Below, one piece after another: positions 60,050 through 60,176 of a DNA stretch of 60,176 bases; position 1 is the stretch's first letter; every line of letters begins with the position of its first letter. Source of the stretch: Pseudomonas proteolytica (GTDB lineage: Bacteria > Pseudomonadota > Gammaproteobacteria > Pseudomonadales > Pseudomonadaceae); the NCBI RefSeq assembly GCF_007858275.1, contig NZ_VFEV01000042.1:1-60176 (forward strand), read 5' to 3'. The notes beneath the pieces are model-generated. The model was given only the letters and a program-made list of their open reading frames with translations. It was not told the origin of the DNA and did no database searches. The translations under genes were made by a program, and so were the position numbers.

Positions 60050-60176
60050 GTATGCGTCCGGGCATCACCCCTTGCGTAACTAAACCGGCTGCCACCTATG
60101 CGGCAGCAACTCCTCAATTTCACTCGCCCGCTGCGTCGGCAGACGCGTGAGGACGTCCTTCAAGTAGGCATACGGA
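60050..60176 (-). mobile_element. tnpC: IS66-family element, 3' end of tnpC (partial)
   Basis: At the window edge a leftward frame reads PYAYLKDVLTRLPTQRASEI, then EELLPHRWQPV and TAG at 60080-60082. This is the conserved C-terminus of IS66-type DDE transposases (TnpC). The element end is probably near 60050, where GTATGCGTCCGGGCATCACC reads inward, as expected for an IS66 terminal inverted repeat of the GTAAGCG type. The rest of the element lies outside the window, so target duplication cannot be tested. Confidence 0.8.

Noticed and set aside
21240..60176. tRNA-Gly 3' end repeated as island attR
   Set aside because: I looked for GGTTCGATTCCCTCTACCCG downstream and found no copy inside the window.
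1..60176. CRISPR arrays or cas genes
   Set aside because: No regularly spaced direct repeats of CRISPR type and no Cas-like proteins were seen.

Overview
The window is a chromosomal stretch of a fluorescent Pseudomonas (P. fluorescens/P. putida type). The core genes between about 5 and 21 kb keep typical Pseudomonas order and composition: the nadB 3' end, ygfX/sdhE/ygfZ, a tctDE-opdH-tctCBA tricarboxylate uptake cluster, ung, rsuA and phaG. Their gaps hold REP-type inverted repeats starting GTGGGAGCGGGCTTGCTCGCG, and the codon use is GC-rich. All assignments come from reading the translations and the DNA; no database search was run.

Region 1 (1-4970) is the integrase-proximal end of a prophage inserted in nadB. 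It carries a tyrosine integrase, a KilA-N protein, a nonsense-mutated Bro-N antirepressor and small unknown genes. At least three sites match single-subunit (T7/T3/gh-1-like) phage RNA polymerase promoters, all pointing leftward. This suggests a temperate T7-like podovirus. IS21-like terminal repeats lie at the extreme left.

Region 2 (4974-21313) is core genome. A displaced 63-codon nadB 3' fragment is followed by ygfX-sdhE, ygfZ and an HDOD gene. Next is the tctE-tctD two-component system, divergent from the opdH-tctC-tctB-tctA-abrB transport operon, with three TGAAAGG repeats at 11-bp spacing between them. Then come ung, a 3-hydroxyisobutyryl-CoA hydrolase-like gene, small envelope genes, rsuA, phaG and a tRNA-Gly(CCC) with a degenerate tRNA-Gly-like copy just upstream.

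Region 3 (about 21.3-60.2 kb) is an accessory island beginning beside the tRNA. It starts with a decayed SDR gene, an XRE-ImmA peptidase/PIN-like pair, a membrane protein with a GIY-YIG protein, and an AAA/STAND ATPase paired with a protein carrying an amyloid-like QVGNGNTQ motif. After an IS5-type remnant comes a tightly overlapping five-gene module: two tyrosine recombinases of 486 and 1141 aa, two small DNA-binding-like proteins, and a 633-aa protein that reads as a RecD2-like helicase without a Walker A motif. Downstream cargo is defence-rich: a PD-(D/E)XK-like gene, Gabija (gajA-gajB), an Mrr-like nuclease, an orphan DUF2384 antitoxin remnant, Hachiman (hamA-hamB), an HNH-like gene, a 958-aa zinc-hook SMC-like ATPase, a 1321-aa DUF4365-TPR-PIN protein and an unknown 467-aa protein. 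The window ends in an IS66-type element that has cut a SEC-C gene.

The best candidates for something undescribed are the five-gene recombinase/pseudo-helicase module (28.2-36.0 kb), the amyloid-motif/ATPase pair (25.3-27.1 kb), and the divergent SMC-like and DUF4365-TPR-PIN genes (50.9-58.0 kb).
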